A stretch of DNA of 64,000 bases from Saccharothrix tamanrassetensis (GTDB lineage Bacteria; Actinomycetota; Actinomycetes; Mycobacteriales; Pseudonocardiaceae). Positions 1 to 7,469 of this stretch are shown piece by piece. The stretch spans positions 124,001 through 188,000 of the forward strand of contig NZ_JACHJN010000014.1 in NCBI RefSeq assembly GCF_014203665.1, read 5' to 3'. Below the pieces are notes generated by a model, which was not told the origin of the DNA, made no database searches, and was given only the letters and a program-made list of their open reading frames with translations. The first letter of the stretch is position 1. Every line of letters begins with the position of its first letter. The translations under genes were made by a program, and so were the position numbers.

Positions 1-2
1 CG

Positions 3-92
3 CGGGTTTGGCGGACGTGGCTGCCGACGCTGGCCCGGGCCGAGGTGTGCGCGACGCTGCGGGTGGAGCCACCCCGCAGACCGCGGCCGTGA
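3..92 (+). CDS. 3' end of an unidentified gene (partial)
   Basis: An open frame enters from the left edge and stops at TGA 90-92. The 29 visible residues (RVWRTWLPTLARAEVC... ending in PRRPRP) show strong G/C in third codon positions, as in the real genes nearby. There is too little to name a product. It would converge on the STAS gene, whose stop is 19 bp away. The frame could also be a chance opening in GC-rich DNA. Confidence 0.35.
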   Translation, partial: RVWRTWLPTLARAEVCATLRVEPPRRPRP

Positions 93-110
93 ACCCCGTT
101 CCGCCGGTTC

Positions 111-779
111 TCAGGGGACGATGACCGCCCACATCAGGGTGCCGTCGGACCACGTGGTGGACCAGCCGCAGCGGTTCGCGCCGGTGGCCGCGCAGCGCAG
201 CTCCAGCGGGGTGCACGGCACCACGGCCTCCTCGCTCGCCCCGACCACGAGCCGTCCGCGCCACCGCTCGAACACCGCGGTCGGGCGGATGCCGCGGGCC
301 GCCAGCCCGACCAGGGCGTCGGCGATGTCGGCCGCTGCGGCGGCGATCCGGTCCAGCCCCCAGACCCGGCACGTCTCCTCCGCCACCAGCCGCGCGAACT
401 CGGCGCTGCCCCGCAGCGGCAGCGGCGCCCGGACCACCCAGCGCTCCGGAGGTGCCCCCACGCTCGCCAGGGCGTCCCGCACGGTGGCGAAGCTGGGCAG
501 CGACCAGTCCGCCGGCCGGCGGGATCCGGCCAGCAGGATCGGCACACCCGGCCACTCCGCGACCTGCGCCCACACCGCCTGGAACACCGAGACCGCGATG
601 TCCCGCTCGACCCTCAGCTCGCTCATGTCGACCACGACGGCGGTCGGCTGGGCCAGCACGGTCTTCAGCAGCACGTCACGCATCCGGGTGTAGGTGGCTG
701 GGCCCAGTAGCCCGAACGGCGACAGGACCGAGACGCCGTTTGCGCCATACAGCTCTACTTCCAATAGGTCACTCTGCAT
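111..779 (-). CDS. STAS-domain protein with a degenerate HATPase half
   Basis: A 222-residue protein. Residues about 10-80 form a STAS fold (SVLSPFGLLGPATYTRMRD, later VVVDMSEL and WPGVPILLAG) of the anti-sigma-factor antagonist type. The second half lines up with the HATPase half of the STAS-HATPase protein at 21499-22215 (ETCRVWGL versus EVCRRWQL; final WAVIVP versus WAVLRG). However, the N-box is lost: ADALVGLAARG stands where the paralogue has ELVQNAVQHTG, and no glycine-rich lid is visible. It probably binds a partner rather than ATP, in sigma-factor partner switching (inference). ATG 779 has GGGG 8 nt upstream; GTG 782 is an alternative. Confidence 0.75.
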   Translation of the reverse strand: MQSDLLEVELYGANGVSVLSPFGLLGPATYTRMRDVLLKTVLAQPTAVVVDMSELRVERDIAVSVFQAVWAQVAEWPGVPILLAGSRRPADWSLPSFATVRDALASVGAPPERWVVRAPLPLRGSAEFARLVAEETCRVWGLDRIAAAAADIADALVGLAARGIRPTAVFERWRGRLVVGASEEAVVPCTPLELRCAATGANRCGWSTTWSDGTLMWAVIVP

Positions 780-803
780 CACGCGCCCCGTTAACCCTGA
801 TGT

Positions 804-827
804 GTTGACCTGAAAGTGTCCGGGTAC
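804..827 (+). promoter_or_regulatory. sigma-B-like promoter for the TetR gene
   Basis: GTTG (804-807), 14-nt spacer, GGGTAC (822-827), the pattern of actinobacterial sigma-B/sigma-F promoters. A vegetative reading also exists: TTGACC (805-810), 18 nt, TACCCT (829-834). The arms GGGTA/TACCC (822-833) form a small inverted repeat over the -10 and could be an operator. Confidence 0.45.
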
Positions 828-846
828 CTACCCTGGGTGATCGAAA

Positions 847-882
847 GGCGCTGTCCGTCGAGATGGCGCTGTCCGTCGAGAT
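847..882 (+). repeat. perfect 18-bp tandem duplication in the TetR leader
   Basis: The 18-mer GGCGCTGTCCGTCGAGAT occurs twice back to back, 847-864 and 865-882, ending 9 nt before the TTG start. It lies in the 5' leader, so it could be a paired regulator site or a recent slippage event. Confidence 0.7.
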
Positions 883-891
883 GAGGACTCC

Positions 892-1515
892 TTGAACGAC
901 CTGGCGCAAGGTGCCCGCACCAGGGCCGGTCTGATCGCGGCGAGCATCGAGCTGTTCGACCGCGACGGCTACGAGGGCACCTCCCTGGACTCCGTGTGCC
1001 GCGCCATCTCGGTCACCAAAGGGGCGCTCTACCGCCATTTCCCCTCCAAGCAGGCGCTGGCCGTGGCGGTCGTGGAGGAGCACTTCCGGCGCTGGCACGA
1101 GGTCCGCGTGGAGGTGGAGGGCTCGGGCGCGGGACCGTTGCAGACGCTCATCGACCTCACCCACCGGATGGGTTCCCTCACCCGCACCGACCGCACGGTC
1201 CGCGTCGGGGTCCGGTTGCTGTTCACCAGCGAGCTGTTCGAACTGCTGGCGGGCGTGCACTTCGTCAGCCTGGTGGCGATGGTCCGCGACCTGCTCGGCC
1301 AGGCGGTGGCGGCGGACGAGGTGAGACCCTCCCTGGACACCCGCGAGGAGGCCGACGGCATCGCCGCCGCGGTCATCGGCGCGCAGGCGATGACCGTGAT
1401 CACCAGTCGGGGCGACCCGGCGGACCGACTGGCCACGATGTGGCGGCACCGGCTGGAGCACCTGGTCGCCCCGGAGCGGCGCGCCCACGTGCGCGCCACG
1501 GCCCTGGTCGGCTGA
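892..1515 (+). CDS. TetR-family regulator, gamma-butyrolactone-receptor-like
   Basis: A 207-residue TetR repressor. The N-terminal HTH reads AASIELFDRDGYEGTSLD... then VTKGALYRHFPSKQALA, the arrangement seen in the ScbR/ArpA autoregulator-receptor group. Residues 60-200 are the helical ligand and dimer domain, without diagnostic residues I can name. The start is TTG 892, supported by GAGGA 6-7 nt upstream; the ATGs at 863 and 881 are out of frame. It is transcribed divergently from the STAS protein, and an inverted repeat over its promoter suggests autoregulation. The ligand is unknown; no butyrolactone synthase is in view. Confidence 0.85.
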   Translation: MNDLAQGARTRAGLIAASIELFDRDGYEGTSLDSVCRAISVTKGALYRHFPSKQALAVAVVEEHFRRWHEVRVEVEGSGAGPLQTLIDLTHRMGSLTRTDRTVRVGVRLLFTSELFELLAGVHFVSLVAMVRDLLGQAVAADEVRPSLDTREEADGIAAAVIGAQAMTVITSRGDPADRLATMWRHRLEHLVAPERRAHVRATALVG

Positions 1516-1630
1516 CCGGCACCACCTCCGCACGGCGGGCCGCCCGGCCCGACGCCGTCAGCCGTACCGGTCCGGGCGCGTTCGTCGGCACGCCGACCTA
1601 CGACGTGTCGGCGTCGCTCCCGCCCGCCAG

Positions 1631-1795
1631 TCAGCACGCACCGAACTTGCCCGCGATGGCCACCGCGACGCAAGCCGCCGCCAGGGCGAGCAGCGCCGGG
1701 GTGAGCAGCGGGCCCGACCGGGTGTCGAGCCCCGGCCAGGCGACGAGCAGCGGCAGGAACCCCGCCGGGGTCACCGGGGCGGTCACCTCGATCAC
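1631..1795 (-). CDS. possible small single-span membrane protein
   Basis: A 54-residue frame from GTG 1795. Its C-terminal half is strongly hydrophobic (LLTPALLALAAACVAVAIAG) with one likely transmembrane helix and a short tail. GAGGAG lies about 14 nt before the GTG, longer than ideal. It lies alone on the opposite strand from the TetR gene, with tail-to-tail orientation. I do not recognise the family, and the hydrophobic stretch is the only argument for coding. Confidence 0.35.
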   Translation of the reverse strand: MIEVTAPVTPAGFLPLLVAWPGLDTRSGPLLTPALLALAAACVAVAIAGKFGAC

Positions 1796-1899
1796 CCGAT
1801 CGGACAGGTCTCCTCGGGGGAACACGGACCCTGCAGGACCCGCGTGAGCGGGCGACGGCCGCGCGGCAGGCGCCCGCTCACGGCCTGCCGGTGCGGCCG

Positions 1900-2036
1900 G
1901 CTGTTCCCACGACGACCGTCCCACTACCCGTCGTTCCCACTACCGACCGTTCCCACGACCGGTCGATTCCGAGGCCGGTCCTTCCCACCGGTCGTTGCCA
2001 CGACCCGTGTTCCCACCTCCGGTCGTCCGACGGAAC
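1900..2036. repeat. degenerate 15-bp-period tandem repeat
   Basis: About nine units with 15-bp spacing, recognisable by TTCCCAC/TTGCCAC and CGACCGG words. No stop interrupts two of the frames, giving five-residue periodicity (VPTTT-VPLPV-VPTTD) that does not resemble a domain. It sits just after the stop of the STAND regulator. With 1796-1899 it fills the spacer, where I see no gene. Confidence 0.6.
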
Positions 2037-2050
2037 CGGGCGCCGCCCCG

Positions 2051-4243
2051 TCACCCGGCGAGTTCCTCCCGCACCCGCGCCTCGTCCAGCAGGCACGGGT
2101 CGAGCGTCACCGGGATCGCGTCCGCCGACGCCCACAGCCGTCGGGCGGCCCGGTGGTCGCCGCCCGCCGCCGCGAGGTTGCCCAGCCCCACCAGCGCGCG
2201 GGCTTCCTCGTAGGCGACGCTTTCCGCCCGTGCCGACGCCAGCGCCCGCTCGTAGTGGTCACGTGCGGAGTCGGCGTCCCCGGCGCTGTACCGGACCCAG
2301 GCCTGGCAGTTCAGCGTCATCACCACGTCCAGCGGTGTCTGCGCCCGAGCCGCCGCCTGCTCCGCGTGCTCCGCGGCCTCGGCGAAGCGACCCATCGCGG
2401 TCTGCGCGATCGCCATGCCGCGCAACGTGATCACCTCGTTGCGCACCCGCCCGTCCTCGGCGTACGCCGCGAGCGCCGCCGTCAGGTCCCGCAACGCGGA
2501 CTCCGGCTCCCCCTGGTAGCACCGCACCCACGCCAGGCTCGCCATCGCGTCGGTGGCGCCGAACCTGTTGTCCACCAACGTGAACAGCTCGTGCGCCCGC
2601 GCGTGGCAGGTCGCCGCCTCGGCGAACTCGCACCGCTCCTGGTGCGCCATGCCGAGGTTGTTCAGGATCATCCCCTCGGCCTCCCGGTCGCCCAGCGCCG
2701 TGGCCGCCCCCAGCGCGACCCGGTGACTGCGCACCCACGGCTCGGACAGCTTCTCCCGCGAGAAGAACGCCCGCAGCAGGTACACCAGCTGCCAGCACCG
2801 GTCGAACACCTGCTCGGCGGCGGCCAGCTCGGCGACCTCCACCAGCGTCGGCCACTGCGCCCGCAGCCACCCCAACGCCGACTCGTCGCCGAACGACCAG
2901 GCGTCCGGCAGGTCGACGGACGGCCGGAACCGGAACGGGGCGAGGGCGGTGTCCGCCGCACGGGTCCGCGCCACCGCGTACTCCACCAGTCGACGGGCCG
3001 CCGCGCGCTGCTCGACCGCATCGGCCCGGGGCAGCACCCGCGCCACGGCGAACGACCGCACCAGGTCGTGGATCGCGAGGTAGCCGCCCGGCCGCCGGGT
3101 CGCCAGGTGCGCGTCGTGCAGCCGGTCCAGCAGCCGCTCCGCCTCGGCCCGGTTCACGCCCGCGAGCGCCGCCGCCGCGTCCACCTCGATGTCCACCGCC
3201 GGGTGCACGGCCAGCAGCCCGAACATCCGGGCCTGGTCGGCGGGCAGGTTGTCGTAGGACAGCCGGAACGCCGCCGCGACGCTGCGCTCGCCGTCGTCCA
3301 GCGCGCCGAACCGGGTCTTGTCGTCGGCCAGCCGGTCCCGCAGCTCGGCCAGGCTCCACCCGCCGCCCAGCAACCTGGCCGCCGCGATGCGGATCGCCAG
3401 CGGCACCAGCCCGCACAGCTTCACGATGTCGGCGATCGGCCCCTCGTCGATCGCCGCGTACTCCCCGGCCACCACGCGGAACAGCAGCACGGCGTCGGTC
3501 GGCGACAGCTCGCCCACCGACACGTGCGCCGCGTCGTCCAGCGACACCAGCCGGTGCCTGCTGGTCACCAGCACCCGGCACCGCGACTCGGCGGGCAGCA
3601 GCGGTCGCACCTGCGCGCCGCCGGCCGCGTTGTCCAGCACCAGCAGCACCCGCTTGCCGTTCAGCCGGTCCCGGAACAGGTTCGCCCGCCCGTCCAGGTC
3701 GGCCGGGATGCGCGGACCGGGCACGTCCAGCATGCGCAGCAGCCGGTCGAGCGCCTCCGACGCGGACAGCTCCGGCACCCCGTCGGTGTGGCCGTGCAGG
3801 TCCAGGAACAGGCAGCCGTCCGGGAAGTCCGGCGACGCGGCCCGTGCGGCGGTGACCGCGAGCTCGGTCTTGCCCGCGCCCGCCATGCCGTTGATCACGC
3901 ACGTGCGCACCGAGTCCGGCCCGCGCAGCAACTCGGCCAGCCGCTCGGACTCGTCGGAGCGGCCGACGAAGTGCCGGGTGCCGTCCGGCAGCCCGGCCAG
4001 ACCACCCGCGGCCCGGACCGGCGCGGGTTCCCGGTCCACCATGGCGACCAGCTCGCCGTTCGCGCCGAGCACCCGGTCGCAGATTCCGGCGAGTCCGCGG
4101 TTGGCGGACACCCGGCCATTCTCCACTTTGCTCAGGTAACCCTTGGTGAAATGCGCCGCGGCCGCCAGCGCGGCCAGCGACATCCCCGCCGACAGGCGAC
4201 GACGGCGTAATTCATGGCCAAACTCCTGCTTGGGTTCGAACAC
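2051..4243 (-). CDS. HTH - NB-ARC (STAND) - TPR regulator
   Basis: A 730-residue protein. Residues 1-65 hold an XRE-type HTH (ELRRRRLSAGMSLAALAAAA, then TKGYLSKVENGR). Residues about 95-370 hold a STAND/NB-ARC ATPase with P-loop GMAGAGKTELA, Walker B VLLVLDNAA and VTSRHRL. The C-terminal 350 residues are TPR-like helical repeats (ILNNLGMAHQERCEFAEAA). This layout is shared by actinomycete pathway regulators and by STAND sensors. GTG 4243 is chosen because the HTH begins just after it and the upstream frame contains the hairpin. An 18-residue ORF and a strong hairpin precede it on the same strand. Peptide-binding TPR control is inferred. Confidence 0.85.
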   Translation of the reverse strand: MFEPKQEFGHELRRRRLSAGMSLAALAAAAHFTKGYLSKVENGRVSANRGLAGICDRVLGANGELVAMVDREPAPVRAAGGLAGLPDGTRHFVGRSDESERLAELLRGPDSVRTCVINGMAGAGKTELAVTAARAASPDFPDGCLFLDLHGHTDGVPELSASEALDRLLRMLDVPGPRIPADLDGRANLFRDRLNGKRVLLVLDNAAGGAQVRPLLPAESRCRVLVTSRHRLVSLDDAAHVSVGELSPTDAVLLFRVVAGEYAAIDEGPIADIVKLCGLVPLAIRIAAARLLGGGWSLAELRDRLADDKTRFGALDDGERSVAAAFRLSYDNLPADQARMFGLLAVHPAVDIEVDAAAALAGVNRAEAERLLDRLHDAHLATRRPGGYLAIHDLVRSFAVARVLPRADAVEQRAAARRLVEYAVARTRAADTALAPFRFRPSVDLPDAWSFGDESALGWLRAQWPTLVEVAELAAAEQVFDRCWQLVYLLRAFFSREKLSEPWVRSHRVALGAATALGDREAEGMILNNLGMAHQERCEFAEAATCHARAHELFTLVDNRFGATDAMASLAWVRCYQGEPESALRDLTAALAAYAEDGRVRNEVITLRGMAIAQTAMGRFAEAAEHAEQAAARAQTPLDVVMTLNCQAWVRYSAGDADSARDHYERALASARAESVAYEEARALVGLGNLAAAGGDHRAARRLWASADAIPVTLDPCLLDEARVREELAG

Positions 4244-4279
4244 GGGAGCCCCGATGAGGTCGATGGAACGGTGGAAAGG

Positions 4280-4317
4280 GCTCCCCGGCCGCCGGGCCTG
4301 CCCGGCGGCCGGGGAGC
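4280..4317 (-). terminator. strong hairpin between the 18-aa ORF and the STAND regulator
   Basis: A perfect 17-bp inverted repeat (4280-4296 with 4301-4317, loop CCTG). Almost all G/C, it would be the most stable structure in this mRNA. It lies after the stop of the small ORF and 36 nt before GTG 4243. On the minus strand it is followed by CCTTTCC, so it may act as a terminator or attenuator limiting read-through into the regulator. Confidence 0.7.
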
Positions 4318-4323
4318 GGTAGG

Positions 4324-4380
4324 TCAGCCGAGCAGGGTGCCCAGCAGGGTCACGATAACGATGATGACGTGGGTGTGCAT
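4324..4380 (-). CDS. 18-residue hydrophobic peptide (leader or signal candidate)
   Basis: The frame from ATG 4380 encodes MHTHVIIVIVTLLGTLLG and stops at TGA 4324-4326. It has one of the best ribosome-binding sites in the window, AGGGGAGAG ending 6-7 nt before the ATG. The peptide is almost wholly hydrophobic after the two histidines. It lies upstream of, and on the same strand as, the HTH-NB-ARC-TPR regulator, separated by a 17-bp hairpin. It may be a leader peptide controlling attenuation, a membrane micro-peptide, or the ligand of the TPR domain. All three roles are inference; the start site and strong SD are direct observations. Confidence 0.6.
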   Translation of the reverse strand: MHTHVIIVIVTLLGTLLG

Positions 4381-4643
4381 GGTTGTCTCTCCCCTCGGGC
4401 GATCCGGCCGCACGGCGGAAAAGCCATTCGCCCGCCCCGGTCTGTTTCCGATTCCGTCGAGAATTCCTCGACACGGAAATAGTCGGACGCCCGGAAGGGA
4501 ACCACCAGGCGTTGCCTGTTTCCGGCTTCTCCGGAAACCTGGAAACGCCTTTGACCGGCTTCGTCGACAACCTGTGGGAAACCGCAGAACGAGGGTTTGG
4601 GGGTGGGCGGTCTCGCTACACTCGCCCCCGAGGTGGTGAGGCG

Positions 4644-5615
4644 ATGAGCTCCGACGTCCAGGTGCTGGTGGACGAACTCAAAGCGCTCCGCAAGGGGTAC
4701 GGCGTGCAGTCCGGCGACCTGTCCGCGCGGACCGGCGGCATGGTCCGCCAGGTCTGCCGGATCACCGACGCCGACCCGCCACCCGCCCAGCGCACCAAGG
4801 TCATCGCCACGCTCACCGGGCTCATCGACGACCTGCCCGACGACCTGGCCGAGCTCGCCCGCGCCGCGTTCGGCCTCGACGGCACCGCCGACGTGCGCTA
4901 CGAGGAACGGCTGACCCGGATCGCGGTCCGGGCGCAGCGCGACCCGCGGACCATCCGCCGCCGCGTCGACGAGCTGCTGGAACGGCTCGCCCAGGCCGCG
5001 CTGTACCGGCCGACGACCCCGCAGGCCGCGCAGGCGGACGCCGAACTACCGGATCACCCTTGGCACACCACGGACCTGACCGTCGCCGTGCTGCTGGACC
5101 TGCCCGTCGTGGAGGTGTTCGAACAGCGCCGGATCATCAGTCACCGCGAACGGCTGACCGAGCTGGACCACTCCGTGACGGTCAGCGAACCGCCGGGCGC
5201 CAACGGCTCCGTGGACCCGGTCGCGGTCGGCATCGACCCGGTCCGGGGCTTCCTGCTCGGCCCCGCCACCCCGGTCAGCGGCAACCGGTTGGCGTTCCGG
5301 GTCGGACTGCCCCACCCGCTGGGCCTGGACGAGACGCACGCGTTCTCCTTCCGCCTGCGAGTGCCGATGAAGTTCGCCCCGCACTACGTCTGCACGCCGC
5401 GCCAACCGTGCGACCGGTTCACGCTCAGCGTCCGGTTCGGGGTCGGCCGCGCACCCGAGCGGATCTGGCGGCTGGACGGCGAATTCCCGTTGGAGCTCAA
5501 CGATCCCCTCGTCCCGCGCACCCCCTTGGCGGTGGACGCGGCGGGCGAGGCCACCGCGTCGTTCACCGACCTGCGGCCCAACCTGTCCTACGGCATCGGC
5601 TGGGATCCGCGCTGA
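4644..5615 (+). CDS. unknown two-domain protein of the STAND/TIR island
   Basis: A 323-residue soluble protein. Residues 1-130 are helical and charged (LVDELKALRKGYG, LIDDLPDDLAELARAAFGL, RTIRRRVDELLERLAQ), a type often found at the N-terminus of actinomycete signalling proteins. Residues 140-323 look beta-rich, with short hydrophobic strands (LAFRVGLPHPLG, HAFSFRLRVPMKF), and contain a Cys pair (VCTPRQPCDRF). ATG 4644 has GAGG close upstream; TACACT at 4617-4622 may be a -10. It is divergent from the regulator and converges on the pseudokinase with 2 bp between stops. I do not recognise a named family. Confidence 0.7.
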   Translation: MSSDVQVLVDELKALRKGYGVQSGDLSARTGGMVRQVCRITDADPPPAQRTKVIATLTGLIDDLPDDLAELARAAFGLDGTADVRYEERLTRIAVRAQRDPRTIRRRVDELLERLAQAALYRPTTPQAAQADAELPDHPWHTTDLTVAVLLDLPVVEVFEQRRIISHRERLTELDHSVTVSEPPGANGSVDPVAVGIDPVRGFLLGPATPVSGNRLAFRVGLPHPLGLDETHAFSFRLRVPMKFAPHYVCTPRQPCDRFTLSVRFGVGRAPERIWRLDGEFPLELNDPLVPRTPLAVDAAGEATASFTDLRPNLSYGIGWDPR

Positions 5616-5617
5616 GC

Positions 5618-7258
5618 TCACCGCGTCGTCGTGGTCGTCCTGGTCGTGGTGGCGGTCGCCGCCGGTGTGCCCGAGGTCGGCAGCGTCTCCGGGAAACCGT
5701 GCACCATCGGCGTCCCGAGCACGACGGTCGTGTACTTGCCGCAACTGTCCTCGGTGGTGAGCTGCCACTGCACCCGCAGCCGCAGCACGTCGGTCAGGTC
5801 CGCCTCGATCGGCACCACCTTGCCGTACTCGGCGGTGGCCTCGGCGACCTTCCGGTTGTCCGCCAGCACCTCCAGGTGCACCTTGGCCTCCGGGGACGCC
5901 GACTCGTCGTCCAGCCCCACGGTGGCGGTGAGCTTGCCGAACGCCTTGGACAGCAGGAAGTCGACCTCTCCCTCCAGGGTGCAGCCGTTGACGTCCGCGC
6001 CGAGGCTGTGCAGGTACTGCTTGCCCGCCATGGTCGCCACGCCGGCTTCCACCCGGCTGCTCTCCATCCGCCCGGTGACGGGCTCGACCGTGTCGAGCTG
6101 GATCGGCACGACGTCCCGCGCGACGACGAGGCGAACCTTGTCCTCCAACGGTTTTCCGGGCAGCGGCAGCTGCTCCAGCACCGTCCCGTCCTCCTTGTCC
6201 GGCGAGTACCGGGGCACCGCCTCCAGCTCCACCGAACCCGGCAGCGACACCTTCGCCTCGTTGAGGCTGCGGCCGACGGCGGTGAGCTGGAGGGCCCTGC
6301 GGCGGCGGGGCTTCGTCATGGCGGCTCCGGGTACGTACATCAGGCCGCCGCCGAACCCCCCGGTCAGCGGCGGCGGTGGCGGGGTGACGGTTTCCGGCGT
6401 GACGGCAGGCGGCGGGGCCTCGATCCACGGCGCGACCGACCACACCCCGAGCACCGTCGGCAGGTCGGCGAACCGGCCGATCAGCTCCCGCGCGGACGGC
6501 CGATCCGCCGGGTTCTTGGCCATCAGCGCGCAGATCGCCGACCACAGCGGGTCCGGGATGCCCTCCGGCCTGCCCGGCAGGTGCTCGACGTGGTCGGCCA
6601 GGGTCACGTGCACCCGCTTGCCGCCGAACGGCGGCACGCCGCAGCACAGCTGGTACAGCACGGCACCCAGCGCGTACAGGTCGGCGGGCGGCCCGACCGG
6701 CTCGCCGCGCAGCAGCTCCGGTGCCACGTACTGCGGCATGGCCAGGGCCACCGTGTCCGGCCCCAGCTTCGGCGCGTCCATCAGCGCCGGCACCACGCAG
6801 TGCCCGGTCAGCCGCGCGGTCGTGCCGTCTACCAGCAGGCTGTCCGCCGTGACGCCGAGGTGCGCGACGCCCTGGTCGTGCAGCGCGGCCAGCGCGGTCG
6901 CCACGCCGATGCCGAACTCGGCCACCCCGGACGGCAGCATCGGCCCGTTGGCGGCGATCCAGCCGCGCAGGTCCCGCCCCGGCACGTGGTCGGCGACCAC
7001 GTACACGTGCTGCTCGTCGGCCAGCACGTCCCGCACCGGGGCCAGGTTCTCCCCGCCCACCCCGCGAACCCGGTTCACCAGCATCTTGAGGTGGTCCACC
7101 ACGCCCGGCGCGGTCGCCACGTCCTCGCCGAGCACGGTGATCACGACCGGAGTCGTTTCGCCGTCCGGCTCTTCGCGCACGCCCTCGTGGACGTACCCCA
7201 GCACCGTCGACCCGCGCCGCGGGCCGAGCCGGTACCCGTCTCCCAGCCGCTGCTCCAT
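5618..7258 (-). CDS. Ser/Thr pseudokinase with PASTA-like and NPCBM-like domains
   Basis: A 546-residue protein. Residues 1-275 have the protein-kinase fold: YVAPELLRG matches the APE motif, ADLYALGAVLYQLCCGVPPFGG the F-helix region and NPADRPSA the end of the domain. Every catalytic position is lost: the VAIK lysine region is VVITV, HRD is HLG, the catalytic-loop Asn is Ser, and DFG is TGH. Then follow a Pro-rich linker, a PASTA-like unit (VGRSLNEAKVSL ... GTVLEQLPLPGK) and an NPCBM/NEW2-like beta domain (QYLHSLGAD, KLTATVGLDDES, RLRVQWQL). No transmembrane helix is seen. ATG 7258. A scaffold or sensor role is likely. It diverges from the SEFIR gene. Confidence 0.75.
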   Translation of the reverse strand: MEQRLGDGYRLGPRRGSTVLGYVHEGVREEPDGETTPVVITVLGEDVATAPGVVDHLKMLVNRVRGVGGENLAPVRDVLADEQHVYVVADHVPGRDLRGWIAANGPMLPSGVAEFGIGVATALAALHDQGVAHLGVTADSLLVDGTTARLTGHCVVPALMDAPKLGPDTVALAMPQYVAPELLRGEPVGPPADLYALGAVLYQLCCGVPPFGGKRVHVTLADHVEHLPGRPEGIPDPLWSAICALMAKNPADRPSARELIGRFADLPTVLGVWSVAPWIEAPPPAVTPETVTPPPPPLTGGFGGGLMYVPGAAMTKPRRRRALQLTAVGRSLNEAKVSLPGSVELEAVPRYSPDKEDGTVLEQLPLPGKPLEDKVRLVVARDVVPIQLDTVEPVTGRMESSRVEAGVATMAGKQYLHSLGADVNGCTLEGEVDFLLSKAFGKLTATVGLDDESASPEAKVHLEVLADNRKVAEATAEYGKVVPIEADLTDVLRLRVQWQLTTEDSCGKYTTVVLGTPMVHGFPETLPTSGTPAATATTTRTTTTTR

Positions 7259-7360
7259 GTGTGGCGGCCACCCCTGTTCTCCAGTGCCGTGTCGACACCT
7301 CGGAGCAGACCGCGTGACGCGCCCGGCCGTCCAGGACACCCACCGGACAGTTCCTTGCGC

Positions 7361-7375
7361 AGTCCACAGTGGACT
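7361..7375. promoter_or_regulatory. palindrome in the pseudokinase/SEFIR divergent spacer
   Basis: AGTCCACAGTGGACT is an inverted repeat with 6-bp arms, in the 211-bp spacer between divergent starts 7258 and 7470. GGACAG words flank it. It is a candidate shared operator, but similar words occur inside coding sequence elsewhere (19995, 55995), so support is weak. Confidence 0.3.
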
Positions 7376-7469
7376 GGACAGAACCCGGACAACCGCCGGA
7401 CACCGGCCGTGCCGGGAGCACCGGCGGGGTTCAATCGGGCTGATCCCTTCACGACCGAGGACTGCCTGG

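Noticed and set aside
2051-4243. HTH-NB-ARC-TPR protein as an AfsR/SARP antibiotic pathway regulator
   Set aside because: SARPs have an OmpR-type winged helix plus BTAD domain at the N-terminus. Here the N-terminus is an XRE-type HTH and no biosynthetic cluster adjoins.
7361-7375. TCCACAGTGGACTGG word as a genome-wide signal (also seen near 19995 and a close form near 55995)
   Set aside because: The other occurrences lie in coding sequence where codon choice explains them (STVEEL in cheR, STVD in hldE). Three sites are too few for a segregation or DnaA-box claim; GTCCAC..GTGGAC lacks the TTAT start of DnaA boxes.
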